Positions 19,342 to 28,442 of a stretch of 64,000 nt of DNA are shown here, piece by piece; position 1 is the first letter of the stretch, and each line of letters begins with the position of its first letter. Origin of the DNA: Gaiellaceae bacterium (GTDB lineage Bacteria > Actinomycetota > Thermoleophilia > Gaiellales > Gaiellaceae); assembly GCA_030446625.1 (NCBI GenBank), contig JAUJMY010000018.1:1-64000 (forward strand), written 5' to 3'. The notes beneath the pieces are model-generated. The model worked only from the letters and a program-made list of their open reading frames with translations, was not told the origin of the DNA and did no database searches. Both the position numbers and the translations under genes were made by a program.

Positions 19342-20259
19342 GTGAGAGAGCCCTCGACCGTTGCGTGCGTCCAGGCCGAGCCGGTGGTGCTCGACCGCGA
19401 CGCCACGATCGAGAAGCTGGCCGCGCTGACGGCGGAGGCGGCGCGCGCCGGTGCCGAGCTCGTCGTCTTCCCGGAGACGTTCGTGCCTGCGTACCCGTCT
19501 TCGACGTGGGCGAAGGCGCTCGCGGGATGGGCGGATCCGCGGGCGAAGGCGGCGTTCGCGCTCCTGGCGCGGGAGTCCGTCGCAGTACCGGGTCCAGCCG
19601 CCGATCGCCTCGGCGAGATCGCGCGCGAGCACGGCGTGTGGCTCGTCACCGGCGTCAACGAGATCGACCCGGCGCGAACCGGCACCGTCTACAACGCGCT
19701 CCTCTACCACGCGCCGGACGGGGGTCTCGCGCTCCACCACCGGAAGCTCGTGCCGACGAACCACGAGCGGCTGGTGTGGGGGCAGGGCGACGGCGGTGGG
19801 CTCCGCGCGATCGAGACGCCGTTGGGCCGGATGGGCGGCCTGATCTGCTGGGAGAACTACATGCCGCTGGCGCGTTTCTCGCTCTACGAGTCGGGCGTCG
19901 AGATCTACATCGCCTCGACCGCGGACGACGCCGACGCGTGGCAGGCGACGCTCGTGCACATCGCACGCGAGTCGCGCGCGTTCGTCGTCGCTCCGTCTCA
20001 CTTCCAGCGTGCGGCGGCGTATCCGGCCGACTTCCCGCTCCGCGAGCTCATCGAGGAGCACGACGTGATCGGCCGCGGCGGCAGCGCGATCCTCGCTCCC
20101 GATGGTTCGTACCTCGCAGGGCCGCTGTACGACGAGGAGGGGATCCTGTACGCGGAGCTCGACCCGGCGCGGCTGTACGAGGAACGGCAGCGGTTCGACG
20201 CGGCGGGCCACTACCACCGCCCCGACGTCTTCGAGCTCAGCGTTCGCGCGCCGCGCTAG
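19342..20259 (+). CDS. Nitrilase-family carbon-nitrogen hydrolase
   Basis: The 305-aa protein carries the Glu-Lys-Cys catalytic triad: Glu45 in VVFPETFVPAYP, Lys135 in HHRKLVPTNHERLVWGQGDG, and Cys169 in GGLICWENYMPL. These surrounding residues are those of the nitrilase branch proper (aliphatic or aromatic nitriles to acids) rather than of amidases, but substrate specificity cannot be assigned. Start is GTG 19342. Its TAG stop interlocks with the convergent selB stop through a shared CTAG at 20256-20259. Confidence 0.92.
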   Translation: MREPSTVACVQAEPVVLDRDATIEKLAALTAEAARAGAELVVFPETFVPAYPSSTWAKALAGWADPRAKAAFALLARESVAVPGPAADRLGEIAREHGVWLVTGVNEIDPARTGTVYNALLYHAPDGGLALHHRKLVPTNHERLVWGQGDGGGLRAIETPLGRMGGLICWENYMPLARFSLYESGVEIYIASTADDADAWQATLVHIARESRAFVVAPSHFQRAAAYPADFPLRELIEEHDVIGRGGSAILAPDGSYLAGPLYDEEGILYAELDPARLYEERQRFDAAGHYHRPDVFELSVRAPR

Positions 20260-21680
20260 CGGCCCCGCGCCCCCCGCCGCAGCACGCGCTCGTCGCCGAC
20301 GCGCCGCGTGATCCCGTCGCTGTCGAGTCGCTCGAGCAGCAGTTGCGCGTCCCGCCGTCCGCTCCCGATCCGGTCGCGGAAGCGCGCCAGCGTGACTGCG
20401 CCGTCTTCGTCGCACGCCGCGACGGCGGCGGCCCGGGCGAGCTCGTACGTGGCGCGAGCGACGGCGAGCTCCTTCCCCAGCCGGACGAGGACGCCCTGCT
20501 CCTCCAGCAGCCGCGCGAGCGCCGCGTCGTCGACCCTGATGCTCGCGCGTCCCGCCGCGGCGAGCTCCGTCCGAACTCGGTCGACCGCTGCGACGGGCGG
20601 TGAAGCTGGCGGGCGGCTCGGCGGCGCGGCCGCGGGTGGCGCCGGCGGCGGTGCGGCGCGCGCGCTTCGGGGAGGTGCCGGATCGACGACGACGCCACCG
20701 CCGATCGTCGTCCCGGCGCGCAGAACGAAGCGGTCGCCCCTCGCGGCGACCACCGGCTCGGCCAGCCGGAGCTGTGCGGTCCCGTCGGCGCGGCGAATGA
20801 CTCGCGCAGGGGCGTGCGCGGTGCCGTGGTGGACTGTCGCGGCCGCCGCGATCGGCGTCAGCTCCTCGAGCGCGACGTCGAGGCGGTAGCTCGGCGCGAA
20901 CGCGCCGGGCTCGCAGAGGACGTCTCCCCGCCTGAGCCGGCGGCGGTCGAGCCCGCGCAGCGCGACCGCGACGCGCTGTCCCGCCTCGGCCCGCGCCACC
21001 GGGCGGTCGTGCACCTGGACGCTGCGCACCCGCACGTCGCACGCTGCGGGCTCGGCCCTGAGGACGTCGCCCTCGCCGATCGTGCCCGACCAGAGCGTCC
21101 CGGTGGCGACGGTGCCGATCCCGCGCAGCGTGAAGACGCGGTCGACGTGGAGGCGCGTCGGGGCGTCCCGCGCGCCGGGAGGTTGCGAGGCGACGGCGGC
21201 GCGCGCGAGCGCGGCGCGCAGCTCGTCGAGCCCGAGCCGCATCTTCGCGCTGACTGCGACGGCGTCGGCACCCGGGACGAGCTCCCGCGCCTCCTCGAGT
21301 GCGAGCTCGAGCGTCTCCGCGTCCACCGCGTCGGCCTTCGTGACGGCGACGACGCCGCGCTCGACGCCGAGCAGCCGCAGGATCGCGAGGTGCTCGTGCG
21401 TCTGGGGACGCGCGCCCTCGGCCGCGTCGATCACGAGCAGGAAGAGGTCGATCCCCGTCGCCCCCGCGACCATCGTGCGGACGAAGCGCTCGTGGCCGGG
21501 GACGTCGACCAGCGAGAGCCGACGCCCGTCCGGCAGGTCGAGCGGCGCGTAGCCGAGGTCGATCGAGATCCCGCGCGCCCGCTCCTCCCGCAGCCGGTCC
21601 GTGTCCTTGCCCGTCAGTGCGCGGACGAGCCACGTCTTGCCGTGGTCGACGTGCCCTGCGGTGCCGACCGTCAGCGGCAT
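20256..21680 (-). CDS. selB: Selenocysteine-specific elongation factor SelB
   Basis: The 474-aa GTPase delivers selenocysteyl-tRNA to UGA codons. The G domain has GHVDHGKT (residues 9-16), DVPGHERFV and VTKADAVD. Two EF-Tu-like beta domains follow, and the C-terminus is a winged-helix segment ([45 protein letters not shown]) for SECIS RNA binding. It is shorter than E. coli SelB (about 614 aa), so the winged-helix array is reduced. ATG 21680 overlaps the end of the DUF402 gene by 10 bp. Confidence 0.95.
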   Translation of the reverse strand: MPLTVGTAGHVDHGKTWLVRALTGKDTDRLREERARGISIDLGYAPLDLPDGRRLSLVDVPGHERFVRTMVAGATGIDLFLLVIDAAEGARPQTHEHLAILRLLGVERGVVAVTKADAVDAETLELALEEARELVPGADAVAVSAKMRLGLDELRAALARAAVASQPPGARDAPTRLHVDRVFTLRGIGTVATGTLWSGTIGEGDVLRAEPAACDVRVRSVQVHDRPVARAEAGQRVAVALRGLDRRRLRRGDVLCEPGAFAPSYRLDVALEELTPIAAAATVHHGTAHAPARVIRRADGTAQLRLAEPVVAARGDRFVLRAGTTIGGGVVVDPAPPRSARAAPPPAPPAAAPPSRPPASPPVAAVDRVRTELAAAGRASIRVDDAALARLLEEQGVLVRLGKELAVARATYELARAAAVAACDEDGAVTLARFRDRIGSGRRDAQLLLERLDSDGITRRVGDERVLRRGARGR

Positions 21681-22306
21681 CGAGACTCCCACGCCGGCGG
21701 AAGCTCGGGACGCGGCCACGCCGGATCGGGACGCCATTCCGGCCACGGCTCGCTGAACGGCGGCTCGTTCCGCTCTGCACGCCCGGCCACACGAAGCGCC
21801 TCCGCTCGGACGCGCTCGGCCAACGCGGGGTCGAACACGCCGCGCTCGACGAAGATCGCGAGCTCGTCCTCGTCCTTCAAGTACCACGTCCGATCCGTCT
21901 CGACGATGACGTCGAGCATCATGTCCATCGTCTCGAAGCCAAAGCTCGTCCTGCGGTACGGCTTCTGCAGGTTGATGTACCAGCCGCAGTGCTCGCCGCT
22001 GTCGAGCCACGAGACCCACACCGCGTGCCAGTCGCCGTCGGACATCAGCGAGAGGGTGGAGACACGCCACTCGGACTCCGTGAACACCCAGTCGCCGAGA
22101 GCCGCCGACGTTGCGAGCCGTTCCCCCCGCGTCGGCTCGCGGCGACGCGTAGGCGGCGTCGACGGTGCCATCCAACGGGTTCCCTTCGGGATCCAGAGCA
22201 CGATCCGGCCCTCGTCATCGTGCACGACCGTCATCGGGCGCGCCGCCCACACCCGCTCGTTCCAGACCTCGTGCAGGACGATGGTGGCGCCTGGCGACCA
22301 GGGCAT
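21671..22306 (-). CDS. DUF402 domain protein
   Basis: The 211-aa protein resembles the DUF402 family: [21 protein letters not shown] at the N-terminus, an aromatic-rich centre ([41 protein letters not shown]) with acidic metal-ligand-like residues, and [14 protein letters not shown]. Characterised relatives (FomD, nucleoside di/triphosphatase Ntdp) are metal-dependent phosphohydrolases. Start ATG 22306. It is fourth in the selA operon and overlaps selB. A link to selenium metabolism is only positional. Confidence 0.82.
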   Translation of the reverse strand: MPWSPGATIVLHEVWNERVWAARPMTVVHDDEGRIVLWIPKGTRWMAPSTPPTRRREPTRGERLATSAALGDWVFTESEWRVSTLSLMSDGDWHAVWVSWLDSGEHCGWYINLQKPYRRTSFGFETMDMMLDVIVETDRTWYLKDEDELAIFVERGVFDPALAERVRAEALRVAGRAERNEPPFSEPWPEWRPDPAWPRPELPPAWESRCR

Positions 22307-22331
22307 CAGCGGCTACGGATCGCGAGCGGCG

Positions 22332-22784
22332 TCAAAGGCGCTTCACGAGGAGAAGGCAGGGGTTGTCCTCCCACAGCCCGTGCAGCTCCTCGAGGGGGAC
22401 GAAGCCGCGCGCCTCGTAGAACGCGCGGGTCCGCGCGTACGCGTCGCTCGCTCGCGAGGGGCCGAGCGTCTTGACCTGGAGGTACTCGACGCCCCGCTCG
22501 CGGAGGTAAGCCTCTGCGGCGGCGAGCAGGGCGGATCCCGCGCCGCGCCTGTGCCGGTCGCGGCGGACGCCCATGACGTAGACCTCGGCCGCGCGCGGCG
22601 TGTGCTGCTTGAGCGAGAGAAATGCGTCGTCGCCGACGGCGAGCGTCGTCAGCTCGCGCACGTCCCGGACGTACGCGGCCGTCGCGTCCTCGATGCCGAA
22701 CCACTCCGGAAGGTCGCGCAGGACGTGCTCGCACAAGCGCGACCGCGCGTCCGCGCCCTCCACCTCCACGACGGTCAGCGGCAC
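22332..22784 (-). CDS. GNAT-family N-acetyltransferase
   Basis: The 150-aa protein has the acetyl-CoA-binding signature VYVMGVRRDRHRRGAGSALL with the R-x-x-G-x-G pyrophosphate loop, and a C-terminal FYEARGFVPLEELHGLW typical of GNAT enzymes. GTG 22784 overlaps the methyltransferase gene by 10 bp. The substrate is not predictable. It lies third in the selA-selB operon. Confidence 0.88.
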   Translation of the reverse strand: MPLTVVEVEGADARSRLCEHVLRDLPEWFGIEDATAAYVRDVRELTTLAVGDDAFLSLKQHTPRAAEVYVMGVRRDRHRRGAGSALLAAAEAYLRERGVEYLQVKTLGPSRASDAYARTRAFYEARGFVPLEELHGLWEDNPCLLLVKRL

Positions 22785-23725
22785 CGCGCCTCGATCAGGC
22801 CGTCCTCGATCCGCACCGGCTCGAAGCCGCCGCGCGCGAGCAGCTCCCGCCACTGGGCCTCGTCGCGCTCCCGGCCCGCGAAGAGCGTGAGCATGAGCAG
22901 GTCGAGCCACTTCGATCCATCCGGCTCGTTTCCGGACGGGATGACGGAGTCGAGCACGACCAGGCGCGCGTCCGACCGGGCGGTGCGGCGGACGGTCCGC
23001 AGGATCGCCGTCGCCCGCTCGTCGTCCCAGTCGTGGAGGATCGTCGCGAGCACGTACACGTCGCCCGCGGGCACGCGGTCGAAGAAGCTGCCCGCGACGA
23101 ACTCGACGCGGGCGCCGAAGGCCGACTCGTCGCGAACCGTCTCCGGCAGGTCGAAGACGATCCCGCGCAGGTGCGGCCGCCGGCGGACGAGCTCGACGAG
23201 GGCCGACCCGTTGCCGCCGCCGACGTCGACGACGGTCTCGTCGCCGCGCCAGTCGAGCGAGTCGAGCCGGCGGACGCGTGACTCGAGCCCCTGCTCCATC
23301 GCGACGTCGAAGGCCGCGCGCTCGTCCGGATGACGCGCGAGCCAGGCCCAGAAATCCGCGCCGAAGGTGCGGGGGAACGCAGCGCTTCCGGTGGCGTCGA
23401 GGTCGCCGACGGCACGGTGCCACGCGCCGCCGAACAGGTGGGCGAACGCCCGCTCGCCCGGGTCGCGCAGGAAGTCGGATGCCGCAGTGTTCGCGAAGAC
23501 GCGCGGCTCCACCTCGCTGAACATGCCGTCGCTCGCGAGCGCGCGCAGGAACCGATGCAGCGCGTCGGCGTCCGCGCCGCACTCCCGCGCGAGCTCGTCG
23601 ACGGAGCGCGGCCCGTCCGCGAGCGCGCCGGCGATGTCCAGGTCGGCGACGACGCCGAGCGTCCTCGTCATCAGCGCGCCGCGCAGGAAGTCCCAGAGGA
23701 TCGCCTCGGGCGCGCGCTGCGTCAT
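22775..23725 (-). CDS. O-methyltransferase (Methyltransf_2 type)
   Basis: The 316-aa SAM-dependent enzyme has an N-terminal winged-helix dimerisation domain (RSVDELARECGADADALHRFLRAL) and a Rossmann domain with motif I VVDVGGGNGSALVELV, and the family active-site motif ILHDWDD with its conserved His. Such enzymes methylate hydroxyl groups on small aromatic metabolites. ATG 23725 overlaps the selA stop as ATGA, so it is coupled to selA. Confidence 0.9.
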   Translation of the reverse strand: MTQRAPEAILWDFLRGALMTRTLGVVADLDIAGALADGPRSVDELARECGADADALHRFLRALASDGMFSEVEPRVFANTAASDFLRDPGERAFAHLFGGAWHRAVGDLDATGSAAFPRTFGADFWAWLARHPDERAAFDVAMEQGLESRVRRLDSLDWRGDETVVDVGGGNGSALVELVRRRPHLRGIVFDLPETVRDESAFGARVEFVAGSFFDRVPAGDVYVLATILHDWDDERATAILRTVRRTARSDARLVVLDSVIPSGNEPDGSKWLDLLMLTLFAGRERDEAQWRELLARGGFEPVRIEDGLIEARCR

Positions 23726-25011
23726 GCGCGCGCTCGCGCGACCGCGCTCGCCGCCTCCTCCACCTCGTCGTCTCGGAGCGTCCGGCAGTCGAGCAGCAGC
23801 CGCCCGTCTCTCAGGATCCCTATGACGGGCGGGTCGCCCGCGCGGAGCCGCGGCGCGAGCTCCTCCTCGAGCGCGCAGGCGAAGCTCGGCAGCTCCGCGA
23901 GCGGGAGCGCGCCGCCGCCGACGCGCGCGACCGTCTCCTCGACGCCGCCGCCGACGAGCGCCGCCAGGCGCGTCGCGCGGGCACGCACCGACTCCGCCGG
24001 CTCGCGCACCATCCGGAGCACGGGAACCCGCTCCGGCTGCTCGAGGTGAAGCGCGAGCGTCGCCTCGAGTGCGGCAAGGGTCAGCTTGTCCGCACGCAGC
24101 GCACGCTGGAGTGGGTGGCGACGCAGCTTCTCGACGAGCTCCGCGCGCCCGACGACGATCCCGGCCTGCGGCCCTCCCACGAGCTTGTCGCCCGAGAAGC
24201 AGACGAGATCCGCTCCGCCGGCGACGCTCTCGTCGACCACGGGCTCGCCGCCGAGTACCGCGTTGGTGCTCGGGAGGAGCGCGCCCGAGCCGAGGTCGTC
24301 GACGAGCGGAACGGCGTGGCGACGCGCGACGCGCGCGAGCTCCTCGAGTCGCGGCTGCTCCCCGAAGCCGACGAGGCGGAAGTTGGACTGGTGCACGCGC
24401 AGGAGCAGCGCCGTGTCGGCCCCGACTGCGGAGTCGTAGTCCGACGCGCGCGTGCGGTTCGTCGTGCCGACCTCGACGAGGCGCGCGCCGGATGCGGCGA
24501 GAATCTCCGGGATCCGGAACCCGTCGCCGATCTCGATCAGCTCACCGCGCGAGACGACGACGTCGCGGCCGGCGGCGAGCGCCGCGAGCGTGAGCAGCAG
24601 CGCTCCCGCGTTGTTGTTGACGACGAGCGCGGTCTCGGCTCCGGTCACGCGCCGCAGCAGCGCGGCACAGTGGTCCTGCCGCGATCCGCGCGCGCCTTCG
24701 AGCAGGTCGTACTCCAAGTTCGAGTAGCCCCGCGCGACGGCGGTGACGCGCGCCACGGCCGCGTCGGCGAGCGGCGCGCGGCCGAGGTTCGTGTGCGCGA
24801 CGACGCCGGTCGCGTTGAGGACGCGCCGCAGCCGCGGTCGGCGCTCGTCCTCGAGCCGCGCTCGCAGCCGGGAGCGGAGGTCGCCGGGGTCCACGCCGGC
24901 GCGGATCTCGTCCCGCGCCTCGGCGATCACGGCCCGCGCTGCGGCGACCGCGAGCGCGTCGTCGGCCGTTCGCGCGAGCTCGTCGACGGACGGCAGATCG
25001 CGCAGCTCCAC
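23722..25011 (-). CDS. selA: L-seryl-tRNA(Sec) selenium transferase
   Basis: The 429-aa PLP enzyme converts seryl-tRNA(Sec) to selenocysteyl-tRNA(Sec) using selenophosphate. It has the SelA N-terminal domain (LRDLPSVDELAR), RRVLNATGVVAHTNLGRAPL, ALVVNNNAGALLLTL, and FSGDKLVGGPQAGIVVG containing the PLP lysine. Length is normal for bacterial SelA. It is the first gene of a minus-strand operon that ends with selB. No selD (selenophosphate synthetase) is in this window. Confidence 0.95.
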   Translation of the reverse strand: MELRDLPSVDELARTADDALAVAAARAVIAEARDEIRAGVDPGDLRSRLRARLEDERRPRLRRVLNATGVVAHTNLGRAPLADAAVARVTAVARGYSNLEYDLLEGARGSRQDHCAALLRRVTGAETALVVNNNAGALLLTLAALAAGRDVVVSRGELIEIGDGFRIPEILAASGARLVEVGTTNRTRASDYDSAVGADTALLLRVHQSNFRLVGFGEQPRLEELARVARRHAVPLVDDLGSGALLPSTNAVLGGEPVVDESVAGGADLVCFSGDKLVGGPQAGIVVGRAELVEKLRRHPLQRALRADKLTLAALEATLALHLEQPERVPVLRMVREPAESVRARATRLAALVGGGVEETVARVGGGALPLAELPSFACALEEELAPRLRAGDPPVIGILRDGRLLLDCRTLRDDEVEEAASAVARARA

Positions 25012-25164
25012 CGCGCGATTCTACGCAGGGTCGGTCCTCTTCTTCGGCGGGTTGCGGCTGCGGTGGTACAGCGTCCTCATCGCGCCGCTGATCAGGCGCG
25101 TGCTCCGCATCCGGGGCTCGTAGGGCGACGTTCGCACGGGACGCACGGCGGGTATGCCGTCGTC

Positions 25165-25662
25165 GTGGAACGGACGACGGCGGACAGGCGGCACGACGAC
25201 CTGTTCGAGCCCTCGCTCACAGGGCGGGCGCGCCCGCGTCCGCCGGAGGGCGAGCGGCCGTGGCGGCTCGGCTCGCAGTTCTACGTCGCGTTCTTCGGCG
25301 GCGTGCTCGCGGTGGCTGCGATCGCGTGGGTCAACGCCGGCCGCCTCGGCCTCGAGCCGGCGCGCCGTCGCCTGATCCCGCTCGTCGCGCTCGGCGGCCT
25401 GGTCGGCGTTGTCGCCACGGTCGAGCTCAGCGGCGGCGGCGAGATCGAGAGCTCGCAGCGGATCCTCGCGCGTGTCATCGCAGTCGCGACCTTCGGCGTC
25501 CTCTACGCCATCCAGAACAGCGCCGACCGCGTCTACCACACGTTCTTGCCCGGTGACGAGGACGAGATGTACGACTCGCTCTGGGGCCCCGGCCTTGCGG
25601 CGACGTTCGGCCTCGGTCTCGTCCAGCTCGGCATCGTGGCCGGGGCGGTGACGCTCCTGTGA
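25165..25662 (+). CDS. Four-helix integral membrane protein, unknown function
   Basis: The 165-aa protein begins with a charged cytoplasmic stretch (VERTTADRRHDDLFEPSL). About four predicted membrane segments follow: FYVAFFGGVLAVAAIAWVNA, LIPLVALGGLVGVVATVEL, ILARVIAVATFGVLYAI and LAATFGLGLVQLGIVAGAVTLL. Start GTG 25165 is the best in-frame choice; no strong Shine-Dalgarno is visible. Its TGA overlaps the GTG of the next gene (GTGA), so it is coupled to the TPR and AAA+ genes. The family is not recognised. Confidence 0.75.
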   Translation: MERTTADRRHDDLFEPSLTGRARPRPPEGERPWRLGSQFYVAFFGGVLAVAAIAWVNAGRLGLEPARRRLIPLVALGGLVGVVATVELSGGGEIESSQRILARVIAVATFGVLYAIQNSADRVYHTFLPGDEDEMYDSLWGPGLAATFGLGLVQLGIVAGAVTLL

Positions 25663-26476
25663 CCGAGACGACCGACAAGGCGCTCGCGCTCGCGTCCCAC
25701 TACCTCGAGGTGGATCGGCCGCAGCGTGCGCTCGACACGCTGGCGAAGCTGACTGGCGAACAGGTCGAGGACGTCGCGTTCTGGGAGCTGCGCGCGCACG
25801 CGCTCCTCGGGCTCGAGCGCCACGCGCAGGCCGTCGACGCCGCGAAGCAAGGGCTGAGGCTCGAAGGCGAGTCGATCGTCCTGCTCGACCTGCTGTGCCT
25901 CGCCGAGGCCGAGCGCGGCAATCTCGCCGAGGCGGAGCGCGCGATCCTCCAGGCGCTCAAGCTGGAGCCGGAGGAACCGCTGCTCCTCTGCCACTACGCG
26001 CAGCTGCTCGGCCAGGGCGCGCAGCTGGACAAAGCCGAGCGCGTCGTCGCCGAGGCGGAGCGCCTCGACCCGGACTCGCCCGACGCGATCCGGACGCGGA
26101 TGTTCCTCGCGTACCTGCGCGGCGACGACCGGAAGGCCGAGAAGCTGAGCAAGCGCCTGCTCGAGGAGGACCCGGAGAACCCTGCCGGCCACGCGATGCT
26201 CGGCGTCTTCTCCTCGAACAAGGGCGCGTACCGGCGCGCGTCCAAGCACTACGACATCGCGGCGCGGTACGACCTGAGCGACGAGTACGCGGTCGGGCTG
26301 GCGCGGCAGGGACGGATCGAGGCGCACCCGCTCTACTGGCCGCTCGCGCCGTTCCAGCGCTGGGGGCCTGCGAAGGTGTGGATCGCGTCGCGTGGGTCGT
26401 CTACACCGCGCTCTGCGTGTACAGCTGGGTGGCGCCGCCGCTGCTCAACTGGTGGTTCGGGAGGAGGTACGCGTGA
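25659..26476 (+). pseudogene. TPR protein with C-terminal membrane anchor, frame-broken
   Basis: About 240 residues of TPR-like helical repeats are visible (DKALALASHYLEVDRPQRALDTL, HALLGLERHAQAVDAAKQGL, AERAILQALKLEPEEP, AERVVAEAERLDPDSP). Near 26385 the frame shifts: a one-base deletion in ATCGCGTCGCGTGG explains it. The other frame supplies the end WVVYTALCVYSWVAPPLLNWW, a membrane segment, and the stop at 26474-26476, which overlaps the next GTG as GTGA. The intact protein would be about 272 aa with the TPR domain held at the membrane. Confidence 0.8.
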
Positions 26477-27735
26477 ACGAGGAGTCGCAGAGGATCCAGG
26501 GGCTGCGGACGGCGCTCGAGGTCTCGCCGGAGAACCACCCGCTGCGCCTGATCCTCGCGGAGACGCTCGAGGAGGAAGGGCACGACGAGGAGGCGCTCCA
26601 GCAGTTCGAGATCCTGCTTCGCGGCGGGCACCTGCCCGCGGAGTCGCTCGTCGCGGTCGGGCACCTCGCGCTCGAGCAGGGCCGGCGCGCGCTCGCCGCG
26701 GACTGCCTCCACGCGGCGCAGAGCGCCGGCGTCGTCGTCGGGACGGCGCAGCTCGGGCGGGCCGTGGACGAGGCGCTCGGCGAGGAGGGTGTCGTCCGCC
26801 TCGTTCGGTGTGGCCCCGAACCGCCGGCGGAGGGAGAAGGCTGGAGCCCGCTCGAGCTCGAGCAGGCGATGACGTTCGCCGAGGTCGGCGGCCTCGACGA
26901 CGTCAAGAAGTCGATCCACCGCACGATCATCCTCCCGTTCCAGCGTCCCGACCTGTACGCGAAGTACGGCCGCACCGCCGGCGGCGGGATCCTCCTCTAC
27001 GGCCCGCCCGGCGTCGGCAAGACGATGCTCGCCCGTGCGACCGCCGGCGAGTGCGGGCTGCCGTTCCTCAACATCCGCATCGAGGAGATCCTCGACCCGT
27101 ACTTCGGCGTGAGCGAGGCGAACCTCCACGACGCGTTCGTCCAGGCGCGCCGCTACGCGCCCTGCGTCGTCTTCCTCGACGAGCTGGACGCGATCGCCTA
27201 CACGCGCCGCAAGCACCACGGCAACGTCGGCCGGCCGCTCGTCGACCAGCTGCTCCAGGAGCTCGACGCGATCGGCGCCGACAACGAGGGCCTGCTCGTC
27301 CTCGCGGCGACGAACGCGCCGTGGGACGTGGACGAGGGCCTGAAGCGGCCCGGACGGTTCGACCGGCTGCTCTTCGTCCCGCCGCCGGACGAGGCAGCGC
27401 GCGTGCGCGTCCTCGAGCTCCACCTCGGCGAGCGGCCGCGCGAGGGTCTCGACCTGAAGAAGCTCGCGAGGCGGACGCCGCTCTTCAGCGGCGCGGATCT
27501 GCGCGCGCTCGTCGACCGCACGACGGACCTCGTGATCGACCAGGCGCTCGAGAGCGGCGAGGAGCTGCCGCTGCGGATGGAGCACTTCGAGCGCGCGCTC
27601 CAGGGGCTGCGGCCGTCGACGCTGGAATGGCTGGCGACCTCGCGCAACTACGTCGAGTTCGCGAACCAGGGCGGGCGCTACGACGAGGTGTCGGCGTTCC
27701 TGCGCTCGCCGGAGGCGAAGGCCTGGAAGAGCTAG
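26473..27735 (+). CDS. AAA+ ATPase with N-terminal TPR-like domain
   Basis: The 420-aa protein starts at GTG 26473. Residues 1-100 are TPR-like helices (NHPLRLILAETLEEEGHDEEALQQF). A classical-clade AAA domain follows: Walker A GPPGVGKT (177-184), Walker B VVFLDE (232-237), sensor 1 ATN (279-281) and a GRFDR arginine-finger region (294-298). It resembles single-ring Cdc48/FtsH-type remodelling ATPases, but no protease domain is present. The C-terminus (SGADLRALVDRTTDL) is the usual AAA lid. It is third in the membrane protein/TPR/AAA+ operon. Confidence 0.88.
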   Translation: MNEESQRIQGLRTALEVSPENHPLRLILAETLEEEGHDEEALQQFEILLRGGHLPAESLVAVGHLALEQGRRALAADCLHAAQSAGVVVGTAQLGRAVDEALGEEGVVRLVRCGPEPPAEGEGWSPLELEQAMTFAEVGGLDDVKKSIHRTIILPFQRPDLYAKYGRTAGGGILLYGPPGVGKTMLARATAGECGLPFLNIRIEEILDPYFGVSEANLHDAFVQARRYAPCVVFLDELDAIAYTRRKHHGNVGRPLVDQLLQELDAIGADNEGLLVLAATNAPWDVDEGLKRPGRFDRLLFVPPPDEAARVRVLELHLGERPREGLDLKKLARRTPLFSGADLRALVDRTTDLVIDQALESGEELPLRMEHFERALQGLRPSTLEWLATSRNYVEFANQGGRYDEVSAFLRSPEAKAWKS

Positions 27736-27739
27736 ACGG

Positions 27740-28441
27740 CTACTGCGTGTCCTGCTTGTACGCCGCCGCGGGCACCTCGGCGCAGCGGCGCTCGTAGCAG
27801 TCGATCACGAGCTCGACGGCCTCCTCCGCGTCGTCGGTCGCGTGCAGGAGCTTCAGGTCCTCGGGCGCGATCATCTGGTTGGCGAGCACCTCGTCGCCGA
27901 TCCACGCGAGCAGGTCGCGCCAGTACGCGGTGTCGAACAGGATCACCGGGAAATGCAGCACCTTTCCTGTCTGGATCAGGGTCAGCGACTCGAACAGCTC
28001 GTCGAGCGTCCCGAAGCCGCCCGGGAAGAGCACGAAGCCCTCCGCGACCTTCACGAGCATCGTCTTGCGCGAGTAGAAGTGGCCGAACGTGTGCTCGACG
28101 TCGATGTACGGGTTCGGCGCCTGCTCGTGCGGGAGCTCGATGTTGAAGCCGACCGAGAGCCCGCCGCCGTCCTTGGCGCCGCGGTTCGCGGCCTCCATCA
28201 CGCCGCCGCCGCCGCCGGTGACGACGGCCCATCCCGCCTCGGCGAAACGGCGCGCGACGTCGCGTGCGTCGGCGTAGGCCGGATGCTCCTCCTTCACGCG
28301 CGCAGAGCCGAAGATCGTGACGGCGGGATTCGTGATCCGTTCGACGACCTCGAAGCCCGCCCGGAACTCGGCGGCGATCAGGTCGACCTGCGGGGCGACG
28401 GCGCGGTCGTCGCTCGCGAGGATGCGTCTGTCGTCGACCAC
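27740..28441 (-). CDS. LOG-family protein (cytokinin riboside monophosphate phosphoribohydrolase type)
   Basis: The 233-aa Rossmann protein has the LOG/lysine-decarboxylase-like signature PGGFGTLDE together with VTGGGGGVMEAANRGA and the nearby SRKTMLV. LOG proteins cleave N6-modified AMP to the base and ribose 5-phosphate, but many bacterial members are uncharacterised. GTG 28441 is used. It is convergent with the AAA+ gene (4-bp gap) and follows the M50 protease gene by 1 bp. Confidence 0.88.
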   Translation of the reverse strand: MVDDRRILASDDRAVAPQVDLIAAEFRAGFEVVERITNPAVTIFGSARVKEEHPAYADARDVARRFAEAGWAVVTGGGGGVMEAANRGAKDGGGLSVGFNIELPHEQAPNPYIDVEHTFGHFYSRKTMLVKVAEGFVLFPGGFGTLDELFESLTLIQTGKVLHFPVILFDTAYWRDLLAWIGDEVLANQMIAPEDLKLLHATDDAEEAVELVIDCYERRCAEVPAAAYKQDTQ

Positions 28442-28442
28442 G

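Noticed and set aside
25020-25123. Short hydrophobic open frame between selA and the membrane protein (ends VLIAPLIRRVLRIRGS)
   Set aside because: No ATG or GTG and no Shine-Dalgarno; only a TTG near 25050. Too little evidence for a gene.
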